Shown here piece after piece: positions 18,822 through 27,852 of a stretch of 64,000 bases of DNA. Numbering within the stretch: the stretch's first letter is position 1; the number at the start of each line of letters is the position of its first letter. The DNA is from Bradyrhizobium lablabi (GTDB taxonomy: Bacteria; Pseudomonadota; Alphaproteobacteria; Rhizobiales; Xanthobacteraceae), in NCBI RefSeq assembly GCF_018129385.1, contig NZ_JAFCLN010000004.1:310001-374000 (forward strand). Reading direction: 5' to 3'. A program made the position numbers and the translations under genes. The notes under the pieces were generated by a model. That model was not told where the DNA came from. It did no database searches and saw nothing but the letters and a program-made list of their open reading frames with translations.

Positions 18822-20216
18822 ATGCAGTCATTCAAACCCACCAGACGGACATTCCTAAAGACCGGCACGGCGGCCGCGGCGCTGATCGGATTTGGTCCGG
18901 CGGTGCTGCGCGGAGCGGCGGCACAGGAAGCGGATCTTGCGCCCTACAAGTCCGCCAAGATCGACTGGCAGCAGGCGTCCGGCGAGACCATCACGGTAGC
19001 GGTCATCCCCGCGAGCTATTTCGAGAACCTGATTACGCTCGCGCCGCAATTCAAAACGCTGACCGGCATCGACGTCCGCTTTGAAAAGATTCCGCCGGCG
19101 CAGATCCGCCAGAAATGCGTGATCGACCTGACCTCGAAGACCGGCACCTACGCCACCCACGCCGCCGATCCCATGTACTATTCGCTCTATGCCGCGAACA
19201 AATGGGTCGAGCCGCTCGACGGCTATCTCAAGGACAAATCGCTGACCGATGATGCCTGGTTCAAGTTCGACGACATCATTCCGGCCTGGCGCGCCGCCGA
19301 CAGCATCGACGGCAAGCTCTATGGCGTGCCCTATGACGGCGAAGTCACCATTCAGGTCTATCGCAAGGACCTCTACGACGCGAAGGGTCTGAAGCCGGCC
19401 GATACGCTCGAGGCCTATGTCGCCAACGCAGCGGCGCTGAACAATCCGAACGACCGCATCTGGGGCGCCGCGCTCCGCGGTGTCGCCGGCGCCGGCCAGA
19501 ACATGTACATCTATCCCTCGATCTTCCGCGAGTTCGGCGGCGAGTGGTTCAAGGGCGGCAAGCTGACCGTCAACGGCCCGGAGGCGGAAGCCGCGCTCGC
19601 CTGGTATGTCGACCTGATGCGCAAATACGCGCCGACCGCCGCGGCCAACTGGAACTGGCCCGACATCGCGGACGCGTTCTCGCAAGGCACTGTGGCGAAC
19701 TACATCGACGCGCATTCATCCGCGTCCGTCGTCAACAATCCCGAAAAGTCCAAGGTGATCGGCAAGGTCGCCTATGCGCGCTGGCCGAAGGGACCGTCCG
19801 GCAAGCGCGTGACCTCGATCTGGAACTGGGGCTTTCCGATCAACGCCGCGCTTCCCGAAAAGCGGAAGAAGGCGACGTGGCTGTTCATCCAATGGGCCGC
19901 CAGCGCCGAGACCCAGGCTCGCACCGCGCACCGCTTCGCGGGTCCCACAAAACGTTCCGGCGTCAATCGCACCTCGATCTGGAAGGATGCGGACTACGTC
20001 AAGCTGATGAACGGTTTTGGCAGCAATTTCGTCGAAGCCACCATGCAAGCACTCCAGGAGGACACCGACGTCGATTGGCGGCCGCGCGTGCCGCAATGGC
20101 CGGCGATCGGCGACACGATGGCGACCGCCATCCAGTCCGCCCTCTCCGGCCAGGCGACCGTGAAGGCTGCGCTGGACGATGCGCAAAAGCGCATCGAGCC
20201 GATGATGCGCGGCTAG
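18822..20216 (+). CDS. ABC transporter substrate-binding protein (family 1)
   Basis: A 464-residue periplasmic binding protein of the sugar-type (SBP_bac_1) family, first gene of a seven-gene operon. The N-terminus carries a twin-arginine signal (RRTFLK at residues 8-13, then a hydrophobic stretch and AAA-Q cleavage region), so it is exported folded through Tat. It has a strong ribosome binding site (GGGAGGACAGGAA). Together with two permeases and an ATPase it forms a complete importer. The sulfatase and its activating enzyme in the operon suggest the ligand is a sulfate ester, possibly a sulfated sugar or similar, but binding specificity cannot be read directly. Confidence 0.92.
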   Translation: MQSFKPTRRTFLKTGTAAAALIGFGPAVLRGAAAQEADLAPYKSAKIDWQQASGETITVAVIPASYFENLITLAPQFKTLTGIDVRFEKIPPAQIRQKCVIDLTSKTGTYATHAADPMYYSLYAANKWVEPLDGYLKDKSLTDDAWFKFDDIIPAWRAADSIDGKLYGVPYDGEVTIQVYRKDLYDAKGLKPADTLEAYVANAAALNNPNDRIWGAALRGVAGAGQNMYIYPSIFREFGGEWFKGGKLTVNGPEAEAALAWYVDLMRKYAPTAAANWNWPDIADAFSQGTVANYIDAHSSASVVNNPEKSKVIGKVAYARWPKGPSGKRVTSIWNWGFPINAALPEKRKKATWLFIQWAASAETQARTAHRFAGPTKRSGVNRTSIWKDADYVKLMNGFGSNFVEATMQALQEDTDVDWRPRVPQWPAIGDTMATAIQSALSGQATVKAALDDAQKRIEPMMRG

Positions 20217-20232
20217 GTCGTTCGGCCGAGCG

Positions 20233-21144
20233 ATGACGCAGGCGGCAACAACCACCGCAAGAGACTTCGGCCGCGTGCTGGCGCAGCGCGAGCGCCGGTT
20301 CGCGGCCGCACTGCTGGCGCCTGCGTTCCTCGCTCTTATGGCGACGACCACGTTTCCGCTGTTCTTCCTGATCTGGACCAGTGCGTTCCGGATGGATCTG
20401 GCGATGCCGTTCACCAACGGTTTTGTCGGATTCGAGAACTACAGCGTGTTGCTTGCGGATGAGCGGTTCTGGACCTCGCTGGTGGTCAGCCTGGTCTACA
20501 CCGTCTCGACGGTTGTCCTTCAGGTCGTCATCGGCCTCGCGCTGGCCCTGCTCGTGATGGACATGAAACGCGGCCAGGGCCTGTTTCGCCTGATCGCGAT
20601 CCTGCCGGTGGTGCTCTCGCCGGCCGTCGTCGGCATGATCTGGCGCACTTTCATGCTGGCGCCGGAATTCGGCATCGTCGACTTTCTCGCCATCAATGCC
20701 GGGCTCGGCAGCAAGAACTGGCTCGGCGATCCCCTGCTGGCGATGATCTCCGTCATCGTCATCCACACCTGGCAGTGGACGCCGTTCGCCTTCATGGTGC
20801 TGCTGGCCTCGCTCGCCTCGCTGCCGGAGGATATCTACGAGGCCGCGCGGCTCGATCGTGCCACTGCGTGGCAGCGTTTCCGCCGCATCACCCTGCCCTT
20901 GCTACGCCCTGCGATCGTCATGGTGATCATCATGCGGACCATGGTGGCGCTGACGGCGTTCGCCGCGATCTTCACGGTCACCGGCGGCGGGCCGGGCACT
21001 GCAACGGAAATTCTCAACCTGTATGCCTACCGAAAATCCTTCACGGAGCTTTCGATCGGCTATGGCTCGGCGCTCGCCGTCGCGCTCTTGATCGTGACGA
21101 TCCTTATCTCCGCAATCCTGTTTGCGATGCGGAGGGCGAAATGA
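20233..21144 (+). CDS. ABC transporter permease, MalF type
   Basis: A 303-residue inner-membrane permease with six predicted helices. The conserved cytoplasmic EAA loop (EAARLDRATAWQRFRRITLP), which docks with the ATPase, is near residue 205. It starts 16 bases after the binding-protein gene and overlaps the next permease by ATGA. Confidence 0.92.
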   Translation: MTQAATTTARDFGRVLAQRERRFAAALLAPAFLALMATTTFPLFFLIWTSAFRMDLAMPFTNGFVGFENYSVLLADERFWTSLVVSLVYTVSTVVLQVVIGLALALLVMDMKRGQGLFRLIAILPVVLSPAVVGMIWRTFMLAPEFGIVDFLAINAGLGSKNWLGDPLLAMISVIVIHTWQWTPFAFMVLLASLASLPEDIYEAARLDRATAWQRFRRITLPLLRPAIVMVIIMRTMVALTAFAAIFTVTGGGPGTATEILNLYAYRKSFTELSIGYGSALAVALLIVTILISAILFAMRRAK

Positions 21145-21980
21145 CCGGCAAGCGCCTTCGCGTCTTCGCGCTGCTGGCGATCTCGCTGGTGTTCCTGCTC
21201 GCCTGGGCGTTTCCGGTGCTCTGGAGCGTGCTGAATTCCCTCAAGACCGATCGGGACGCCCTGGCCTATCCGCCAAAACTGATCTTCACGCCGACCTGGG
21301 AAGCCTATCACGACGTGCTGTTCGGCTCGGCGTCGATCCTGCCCAACCTCGTCTCCAGCATGGTGATTTCGGTCGGCACCACCGTCGTCACCATGCTGAT
21401 GGCGATCCCCGCCGCCTATGCGCTGGCGCGGCTGCGTTTCCGCGGCAAGAAGTTTGCCGGCTTCTACGTGCTGGCGACGCAGATGCTGCCGCCGGTCGGC
21501 ATCATCATCCCCTACTTCCTGGTGCTGCGTAACATCGGCTGGATCGACACCTATCAGGGTATCATCCTGATCTACCTTTCGTTCTCGCTGCCATTCGCGA
21601 TCTGGCTGCTGGTCTCCTACTTCGAGGACATCCCCTTCGAGATGGAGGAAGCCGCCTATCTCGATGGCGCGAGCCGCCTGCGCACGCTCTGGCGCATCAT
21701 CATCCCGCAGGTGCGCGGCGGCATCGCCGTGACCGTCGTGTTCGTGTTCCTCAATGCCTGGAATGAATTTTTGTTCGCCGTCGTGCTGAGCGGCAACACC
21801 GTGCGGCCGGTGACGGTTGCGATGTTCAATTTCGTCTCGGTCGAGCAGACGCTGTGGGCGAAGCTTGCAGCGGTTTCCGTGCTGGCGATGCTGCCCGTGG
21901 TCGTGCTCGGGGTCGTGGCGCAGAAGCATATCGTCAAGGGCTTGACGGTGGGCGCAGTCAAAGGCGGAGGGCGCCGATGA
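21141..21980 (+). CDS. ABC transporter permease, MalG type
   Basis: A 279-residue second permease of the importer. The start is the ATG at 21141, overlapping the previous stop. It has six helices and the EAA loop (EEAAYLDGASRLRTLWRIIIP) near residue 172. It ends by overlapping the ATPase start codon by four bases. MalF- and MalG-type permeases form the heterodimeric channel. Confidence 0.92.
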   Translation: MTGKRLRVFALLAISLVFLLAWAFPVLWSVLNSLKTDRDALAYPPKLIFTPTWEAYHDVLFGSASILPNLVSSMVISVGTTVVTMLMAIPAAYALARLRFRGKKFAGFYVLATQMLPPVGIIIPYFLVLRNIGWIDTYQGIILIYLSFSLPFAIWLLVSYFEDIPFEMEEAAYLDGASRLRTLWRIIIPQVRGGIAVTVVFVFLNAWNEFLFAVVLSGNTVRPVTVAMFNFVSVEQTLWAKLAAVSVLAMLPVVVLGVVAQKHIVKGLTVGAVKGGGRR

Positions 21981-23029
21981 GCGGCCGCGGTCAAGTCCAG
22001 TTCAGGGATATCGTCAAGATGCACGGCGACTTCGCTGCGCTGAAGGACGTCAGTTTCGAAATCAAACCGGGCGAGTTCTTCGCCCTGCTCGGCCCGTCCG
22101 GCTCCGGCAAAAGCACGACCTTGCGCATTTTAGCCGGGCTCGATGCGCCGACCAGCGGCCGCGTGTTCATCGACGGCAAGGACGTCACCTCGACCGACGC
22201 GCGCGACCGCGACATCGCGATGGTGTTCCAGAGCTACGCGCTCTACCCGCACATGACGGTCGCCGAAAATATCTCCTTCCCGCTCGAAATGGCCAACATG
22301 CCGAAGGCGGAGATATCAGCCGCGGTAAAGGACGCCGCGCGAAAAGTGCGGATCGACCATCTGCTCGACCGCAAGCCCGGACAATTGTCCGGTGGACAGC
22401 AGCAGCGCTGCGCGCTGGCACGCGCTATCGTCCGCAAGGCCCGCCTGTTCCTGCTCGACGAGCCGCTCTCCAATCTCGACGCAAAACTTCGGCTGGAAAC
22501 CCGCGCGGAACTGAAGAAGTTGCAGCGTTCGCTTGATGTGACCGCCGTCTACGTCACGCACGACCAGGAAGAAGCGATGACGCTGGCCGACCGCATGGCG
22601 GTGTTCATGGCCGGTGAAATCCAGCAGGTCGGCACCCCGGCGGAAGTGTTTGCCCGGCCGAACTCGATCGAGATTGCCGGCTTCATCGGCAACCCGCCGA
22701 TGAACCTCGTGCCGGCCCGCTATAGCAACGGCGACGTCATCATCGCCGGCCACCGCTTCAAGACAATCATGCAGGCCAGCGGCGAACGCGACGTGGTCGC
22801 CGGCATCCGTCCCGGCGCGCTTCGCGTCGCGCCGAGCGGGCTGTCCGCGCGGGTCGAACTCGTCGAGGACCTCGGCGATACTGCCGTGCTCGATCTGGAT
22901 TGCGCCGGCACACTAATCCGCGTGCGCGTCAGCGACGAAAACGTTCCGCGCGAAGGCGACACGATTTCCATCACCGCGCGCGCCCAGGACATCCATCTGT
23001 TCGATCCGACGACAGGAAAGCGGCTGTAA
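21977..23029 (+). CDS. ABC transporter ATP-binding protein, UgpC/MalK type
   Basis: A 350-residue ATPase that powers the importer. Visible motifs are Walker A GPSGSGKST (39-47), the signature LSGGQ (137-141), Walker B LFLLDEP (157-163) and the H-loop in VTHDQEEAMTLAD. The C-terminal 110 residues form a TOBE-type regulatory domain, typical of the MalK branch. The start at 21977 overlaps the preceding stop and gives the usual N-terminus. Confidence 0.93.
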   Translation: MSGRGQVQFRDIVKMHGDFAALKDVSFEIKPGEFFALLGPSGSGKSTTLRILAGLDAPTSGRVFIDGKDVTSTDARDRDIAMVFQSYALYPHMTVAENISFPLEMANMPKAEISAAVKDAARKVRIDHLLDRKPGQLSGGQQQRCALARAIVRKARLFLLDEPLSNLDAKLRLETRAELKKLQRSLDVTAVYVTHDQEEAMTLADRMAVFMAGEIQQVGTPAEVFARPNSIEIAGFIGNPPMNLVPARYSNGDVIIAGHRFKTIMQASGERDVVAGIRPGALRVAPSGLSARVELVEDLGDTAVLDLDCAGTLIRVRVSDENVPREGDTISITARAQDIHLFDPTTGKRL

Positions 23030-23033
23030 GGTC

Positions 23034-23798
23034 ATGGCCCTCCCCACCCGCAAGAAGAGCGAGACTGTGAACGGCGCCGAGCCGCCGGCCGTGCCGCTGC
23101 ATATCCAGGTCCGCGAAACCATCCGCCGCCAGGTCAAGGAAGGCGCGCTGATCGACAAGACCGGCCGCCTGATGACCGAGGCTGAACTCGGCAAGCACTT
23201 TGGCGTCAGCCGCATCACCATCCGCAATGCCATCGCGCCGCTGGTCAGCGAAGGCATGTTCGCGCGCGAGCGCGGGCGCGGCACGTTTCTGCGCTCCAAC
23301 CAGCCGGAAAACTGGGTCGGCCGTCTGATGGGCTTTTCCGAAACCATCCGGGATGCCGGCTATCACGCCGGCGCGAAGGTGTTGCAGCAGGGCATGACCA
23401 ACCGGCACGATGCCGAGGTGCGCGAACAGTTGCAGGAACGTGCGGTGTGGCAGCTCAAGCGGCTGCGCCTCGCCGACGACACGCCGATCGCGATCGAGCA
23501 TGCTTTCTATCCGCCCGATATCGGCCTCGAACTGGAGAAGCGCGATCTGACCTCGATCATCATGTACCGCGTATTCGAGGAAGAACTCGGCCACCCCATC
23601 AAGGAAGCCAAGCAGACCATCGGCGCATCGCTTGCCGATTCCGCCAGCGCCAAATTACTCGGCGTGAAAGCCGGCAGTCCCCTGCTCGCCATCGAACGCC
23701 TGACGCTCGGCACCGGGGGCCGTCCGCTCGAACTGCTGCGCTCGGTTTATCTCCCCGACTATTTCCGCCTCAGCATCAGCCTGACGCGGCATTCCTGA
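23034..23798 (+). CDS. GntR family regulator with UTRA ligand domain
   Basis: A 254-residue repressor of the HutC/FarR branch. An N-terminal winged helix (about residues 20-90, with TEAELGKHFGVSRITIRNAI) is followed by a UTRA effector-binding domain (about 100-245). It sits inside the operon, four bases after the ATPase gene, which is the usual place for a local regulator whose ligand is the transported compound or a derivative. The overlapping palindromes at 18744-18767 are the obvious candidate operator. Confidence 0.9.
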   Translation: MALPTRKKSETVNGAEPPAVPLHIQVRETIRRQVKEGALIDKTGRLMTEAELGKHFGVSRITIRNAIAPLVSEGMFARERGRGTFLRSNQPENWVGRLMGFSETIRDAGYHAGAKVLQQGMTNRHDAEVREQLQERAVWQLKRLRLADDTPIAIEHAFYPPDIGLELEKRDLTSIIMYRVFEEELGHPIKEAKQTIGASLADSASAKLLGVKAGSPLLAIERLTLGTGGRPLELLRSVYLPDYFRLSISLTRHS

Positions 23799-23831
23799 TC
23801 ACTCGCGACGCGACCAAAGGACAACAACACC

Positions 23832-25472
23832 ATGGCAAATGGCAAGGCATCCGACAGCCCGAACATCCTGATCATCCTCAACGACGACATGGGCTTTTCG
23901 GATATCGGCTGCTACGGCGGCGAGATCGAAACGCCCAACCTCGATCGCCTCGCGGCCAACGGCCTGCGCTATTCGCAGTTCTACAACACCGCCCGCTGTA
24001 GCCCGTCGCGCGCCTCACTGCTGACCGGCCTGCATCCGCACCAGACCGGCATCGGCATCCTCACCTACAGCAACGGTCCCGAAGGCTACGCCGGCGACCT
24101 CAACAAGAGCTGTATCACCATTGCCGAGGTGCTGAAGCAGAAGAAATACAAGACCTATCTGTCCGGCAAGTGGCACGTCTCCAGCAACCTGACTCAGCCG
24201 ACCGATTCATGGCCGATGCAGCGCGGCTTCGATTACTTCTTCGGCACCATCATCGGCGCAGGCAGCTTCTATCACCCAAGCACACTGACCCGCGGCAACG
24301 ACAATATCGAGCATGAAGCGGAGAAGGATCCATCCTTCTTCTATACTGACGCGATCAGCGATCAGGCCGCCACCTATATCCGCCAGCACAAGAAGGACAA
24401 TCCGAACGCGCCGTTTTTCCAGTATGTTGCCTACACCGCGCCGCACTGGCCGCTGCATGCGCATGACGAGGACATCGCAAAGTACAAGGGCCGCTTCGAC
24501 GCCGGCTGGGACAGGCTGCGCGAGCAAAGACTCCAGCGGCTGATCGACGACGGCATCATCCATCCGAACTGGCAACTCACCGATCGCGATCCGACCCAGC
24601 CGCCGTGGACGGAAGCGCAGCATCGCGAATGGACCCTGCGCTGCATGGAAGTCTATGCCGCGCAGATCGACCGCATGGATCAGGGCATCGGCCGCATCAT
24701 CGCTGCGCTCGAGGAGACCGGCCAGCTCGACAACACGCTGATTATCTTCCTGTCCGACAATGGCGCCTGCGCCGAGGACATTCCGGAAGGCGTGACCGCC
24801 AAGGAGCTGGTCGACCAGTTGATGATCGCCAAGGCAAAGACCCGCAAGGGCGAGCCGGTGCGGTTCGGCAACGATCCCTCACTGATGCCCGGCGGCGAGG
24901 ATACCTATCAGAGCTACGGCACCGCCTGGGCCAATCTCTCCAACTCGCCGTTCCGGCTCTACAAGCACTGGATCCACGAAGGCGGCATCGCAACGCCGTT
25001 CATCGTGCACTGGCCGCGCGGCATCAAGGAAAAGGGTGGCTTGCGGCACAATCCCAGCCAGTTGCCGGACATCATGGCGACCATCGTCGACGTCACCGGC
25101 GCCACCTACCCCAAGGAATACAACGGCAACGCCATCCTGCCGCTGGAAGGCGAGAGCCTGGTGCCATCATTCTCGTCGGCCTACGGCGGGCGCGGGCCGC
25201 TGTTCTGGGAGCATGAGGGCAACGCCGCGGTGCGCATCGGCAAGTGGAAGCTGGTGCGGAAATATCCAGGCCCGTGGGAGCTCTACGACATGGAGACCGA
25301 CCGCACCGAGATGCACGACCTCGCCGCGGAGCATCCGGAGCGGGTCCGCGAGATGACCGAGCAGTACAACGCGTGGGCCAACCGCTGCGGTGTCATCCCG
25401 CGCGAGAAGATCCTGGAGCTCATGAAGGCCGAAGGCGGCACGGCATTCTGGGAAGAAGAGAAGCAGAAGTAG
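23832..25472 (+). CDS. Type I sulfatase (arylsulfatase family), cytoplasmic
   Basis: A 546-residue sulfate-ester hydrolase. The sulfatase signature CSPSRASLLTG begins at Cys56, the residue converted to formylglycine. Metal-binding Asp18 and Asp19 are in NDDMGFSD, and a further Asp/Asn pair is in FLSDNGAC. There is no signal peptide, so hydrolysis occurs in the cytoplasm after import by the adjacent ABC system. The Cys-type signature needs an oxygen-dependent formylglycine-generating enzyme, and the next gene encodes one. The natural substrate is unknown. The family also includes phosphonate hydrolases, but the operon context favours sulfatase. Confidence 0.9.
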   Translation: MANGKASDSPNILIILNDDMGFSDIGCYGGEIETPNLDRLAANGLRYSQFYNTARCSPSRASLLTGLHPHQTGIGILTYSNGPEGYAGDLNKSCITIAEVLKQKKYKTYLSGKWHVSSNLTQPTDSWPMQRGFDYFFGTIIGAGSFYHPSTLTRGNDNIEHEAEKDPSFFYTDAISDQAATYIRQHKKDNPNAPFFQYVAYTAPHWPLHAHDEDIAKYKGRFDAGWDRLREQRLQRLIDDGIIHPNWQLTDRDPTQPPWTEAQHREWTLRCMEVYAAQIDRMDQGIGRIIAALEETGQLDNTLIIFLSDNGACAEDIPEGVTAKELVDQLMIAKAKTRKGEPVRFGNDPSLMPGGEDTYQSYGTAWANLSNSPFRLYKHWIHEGGIATPFIVHWPRGIKEKGGLRHNPSQLPDIMATIVDVTGATYPKEYNGNAILPLEGESLVPSFSSAYGGRGPLFWEHEGNAAVRIGKWKLVRKYPGPWELYDMETDRTEMHDLAAEHPERVREMTEQYNAWANRCGVIPREKILELMKAEGGTAFWEEEKQK

Positions 25473-25485
25473 CCGTAACGCCGAG

Positions 25486-26451
25486 ATGACCGAGAGCAAA
25501 TCCCGTTGCTGCATCCAGCGTCCCGCCGGAGATTCTTCGGTGGACGCTGGCGTGGTGCGCGGGATCGTGCCGAGCCCCGTAGAAATCCCTCGACGCTGGA
25601 GCCCGCTGATCGGCGGCTCCTTCCTGATGGGATCGAACGACAAGCGCTTCCCCGAGGACGGCGAAGGGCCGGTGCGGTCCGTTACCGTGACGACCTTCGC
25701 CATTGCCTGCCATGCTGTCAGCAATCTGGAATTCGGCGACTTCGTCCGCGCAACCGGCTACACGACCGACGCCGAGCGTTTCGGCTGGAGTTTTGTATTC
25801 GAAGGTCTGCTGCCAGACAATGTCAGGCAATCGATCGGCAGCCGCGCCGCCGAAACACCATGGTGGGTGCCGGTGTCGCACGCCTACTGGGCTCAGCCGG
25901 AAGGCCCTCCCAGCACGGTCCTCGATCGCCTCGATCATCCCGTGGTTCATATTTCCTGGAACGATGCCAAGACCTACTGCCAATGGTCGCGCACGCGGCT
26001 GCCGACCGAAGCGGAATGGGAAATAGCCGCAAGGGGCGGTCTCGAGCAGGCGCTCTATCCCTGGGGCGACGAACTCACGCCCGCAGGACAACACCGCTGC
26101 AATATCTGGCAAGGCAATTTCCCTGACCTCAACGCCGCCGATGACGGTTACACCGGCACCGCGCCGGTCCATGCGTTCCCGGCAAATGGATATGGCCTGC
26201 ACAACATGGCGGGCAACATCTGGGAATGGTGCGAGGATTATTTCTCGCCTCGCTATCATCTCGCTACCGCCGCGGAGGATCCGCTGAACCGCGAGCCCGC
26301 CCCTCACCGCTCACTGCGCGGTGGCTCGTTCCTCTGCCACGACTCCTATTGCAACCGCTACCGCGTCGCCGCCCGCAGCTCGAACACGCCGGAAAGCTCG
26401 ACCAGCAATATCGGTTTCCGCGTCGTGCGAGCAACGCAAGCCGCGCGTTAG
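25486..26451 (+). CDS. Formylglycine-generating enzyme (SUMF1 family)
   Basis: A 321-residue protein of the FGE/SUMF1 family that oxidises the sulfatase active-site cysteine to formylglycine. The catalytic pair is present: Cys284 and Cys289 in GGSFLCHDSYCNRY, followed by the family-typical RVAARSSNTPESSTSNIGFR. Many FGE-sulfatase-domain proteins lack these cysteines and are not true FGEs, so their presence is informative. No signal peptide, matching the cytoplasmic sulfatase 13 bases upstream. The 3' end overlaps the convergent dipeptidase gene by four bases. Confidence 0.93.
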   Translation: MTESKSRCCIQRPAGDSSVDAGVVRGIVPSPVEIPRRWSPLIGGSFLMGSNDKRFPEDGEGPVRSVTVTTFAIACHAVSNLEFGDFVRATGYTTDAERFGWSFVFEGLLPDNVRQSIGSRAAETPWWVPVSHAYWAQPEGPPSTVLDRLDHPVVHISWNDAKTYCQWSRTRLPTEAEWEIAARGGLEQALYPWGDELTPAGQHRCNIWQGNFPDLNAADDGYTGTAPVHAFPANGYGLHNMAGNIWEWCEDYFSPRYHLATAAEDPLNREPAPHRSLRGGSFLCHDSYCNRYRVAARSSNTPESSTSNIGFRVVRATQAAR

Positions 26452-27842
26452 CCCTCCGCGAACGCCGCCAGGATCCGCGCCCAGGAGCGGATGCCCTTGT
26501 GAAAGCTCTTCAGGTCGTACTTTTCGTTCGGCGAATGGATGTTGTCGTCGTCGAGGCCGAAGCCGACCAGCACGCTGTCGAGGCCGAGCGTGTTCTTGAA
26601 GTCGGCGACGATCGGGATCGAGGCGCCGGAGCCGATCAGCAGCGCCTCCTTGCCCCATTCATCGGTGAGCGCGCGCTTGGCGGCAGCGAGCGGCTTCATG
26701 TTCCAGTCGAGCGCGATCGCCGCGCCGCTGGAGTGCTCGGTGAACACGGCCTTGCAGTCGCCGGGCAGCCGCGCTGTGACGTAGTCGCGGAACGCCTTCT
26801 TGATTTTTTGCGGGTCCTGTCCCGGGACAAGGCGGAATGACACTTTTGCCGAGGCCTCCGCGGGGATCACCGTCTTCGAGCCCTCGCCGGTATAGCCGCC
26901 GACGATGCCGTTGATGTCGCAGGTCGGCCGAGAAGATATCTGCTCGATCAGCAAACGGTCCTTCTCGCCGGCGGGAATTGAAAGCCCGATCGGCTTGAGG
27001 AACGACTCCGGCGTCAGATTGAGATTCTTCCACTGCGCCAGGATGTCCGGTGGCAGATCCTTCACGCCGTCATAGAAGCCGGGAATGGTGATGCGGCCGT
27101 TGTCGTCGAACAGGCCGCCGAGGATATGCGTCAGTACCCGGATCGGGTTGCGCGCGCCGCCGCCGAACACGCCGGAATGCAGGTCGCGGTTGGCGGCCTT
27201 GATGGTGACTTCGTCATACATCAGCCCGCGCAGCGAGGTGGTGATGGCCGGCGTGTTCTGGTCCCACATGCCGGTGTCGCAGACCAGCGCGAAATCGGCT
27301 TTGAGTTCGTTCTTGTTGGCTTCCATGAACGGCACGAAATTCTTCGATCCGACCTCTTCCTCGCCCTCGATCAGGATGGTCACGTTGACCGGCAGTGATC
27401 CCGTCACCTTCTTCCAGGCGCGGCAGGCCTCGACGAAGGTCATCAACTGTCCCTTGTCGTCCTCGGCGCCGCGCGCAACGATGATCTTGCGGCCGTCGGC
27501 GTGGTCGGTGACGACAGGCTCGAACGGCGGGCGGTGCCAGAGATTGAGCGGGTCGACGGGCTGCACGTCGTAGTGCCCGTAGAACAGCACATGCGGCTTG
27601 CCGGCTTTGCCATTGGCCTTGGCGACGATCGCGGGATGGCCGGCGGTCGGGCGCACCTCGGCCTTGAAGCCGAGCGTCTCGATATCCTTGGCCAGATGAT
27701 CGGCTGCCTTCTTGCAGTCTTCCGCAAAGGCCGGATCGGCCGAGATCGACTTGATGCGCAAGAGGTCGAACAGCCGCGCAAGGCTGTTGTCGAAATCGGC
27801 ATCGATATGGTCGAGGACCGGCTGGAGCTGCGCGTTGGCCAT
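26448..27842 (-). CDS. M20 family dipeptidase/metallopeptidase
   Basis: A 464-residue zinc peptidase of the M20 (ArgE/DapE/CPG2) family. Metal and catalytic positions are seen in FYGHYDVQP, RGAEDDKGQ, EGEEEVGS and the C-terminal HSPNEKY. An internal dimerisation domain is present (about residues 200-350). The ATG at 27842 was chosen because upstream residues in the frame are unrelated to the family. Cytoplasmic; probably hydrolyses dipeptides or N-acyl amino acids. Not part of the convergent sulfatase operon. Confidence 0.9.
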   Translation of the reverse strand: MANAQLQPVLDHIDADFDNSLARLFDLLRIKSISADPAFAEDCKKAADHLAKDIETLGFKAEVRPTAGHPAIVAKANGKAGKPHVLFYGHYDVQPVDPLNLWHRPPFEPVVTDHADGRKIIVARGAEDDKGQLMTFVEACRAWKKVTGSLPVNVTILIEGEEEVGSKNFVPFMEANKNELKADFALVCDTGMWDQNTPAITTSLRGLMYDEVTIKAANRDLHSGVFGGGARNPIRVLTHILGGLFDDNGRITIPGFYDGVKDLPPDILAQWKNLNLTPESFLKPIGLSIPAGEKDRLLIEQISSRPTCDINGIVGGYTGEGSKTVIPAEASAKVSFRLVPGQDPQKIKKAFRDYVTARLPGDCKAVFTEHSSGAAIALDWNMKPLAAAKRALTDEWGKEALLIGSGASIPIVADFKNTLGLDSVLVGFGLDDDNIHSPNEKYDLKSFHKGIRSWARILAAFAEG

Positions 27843-27852
27843 GGCGGTTTCC

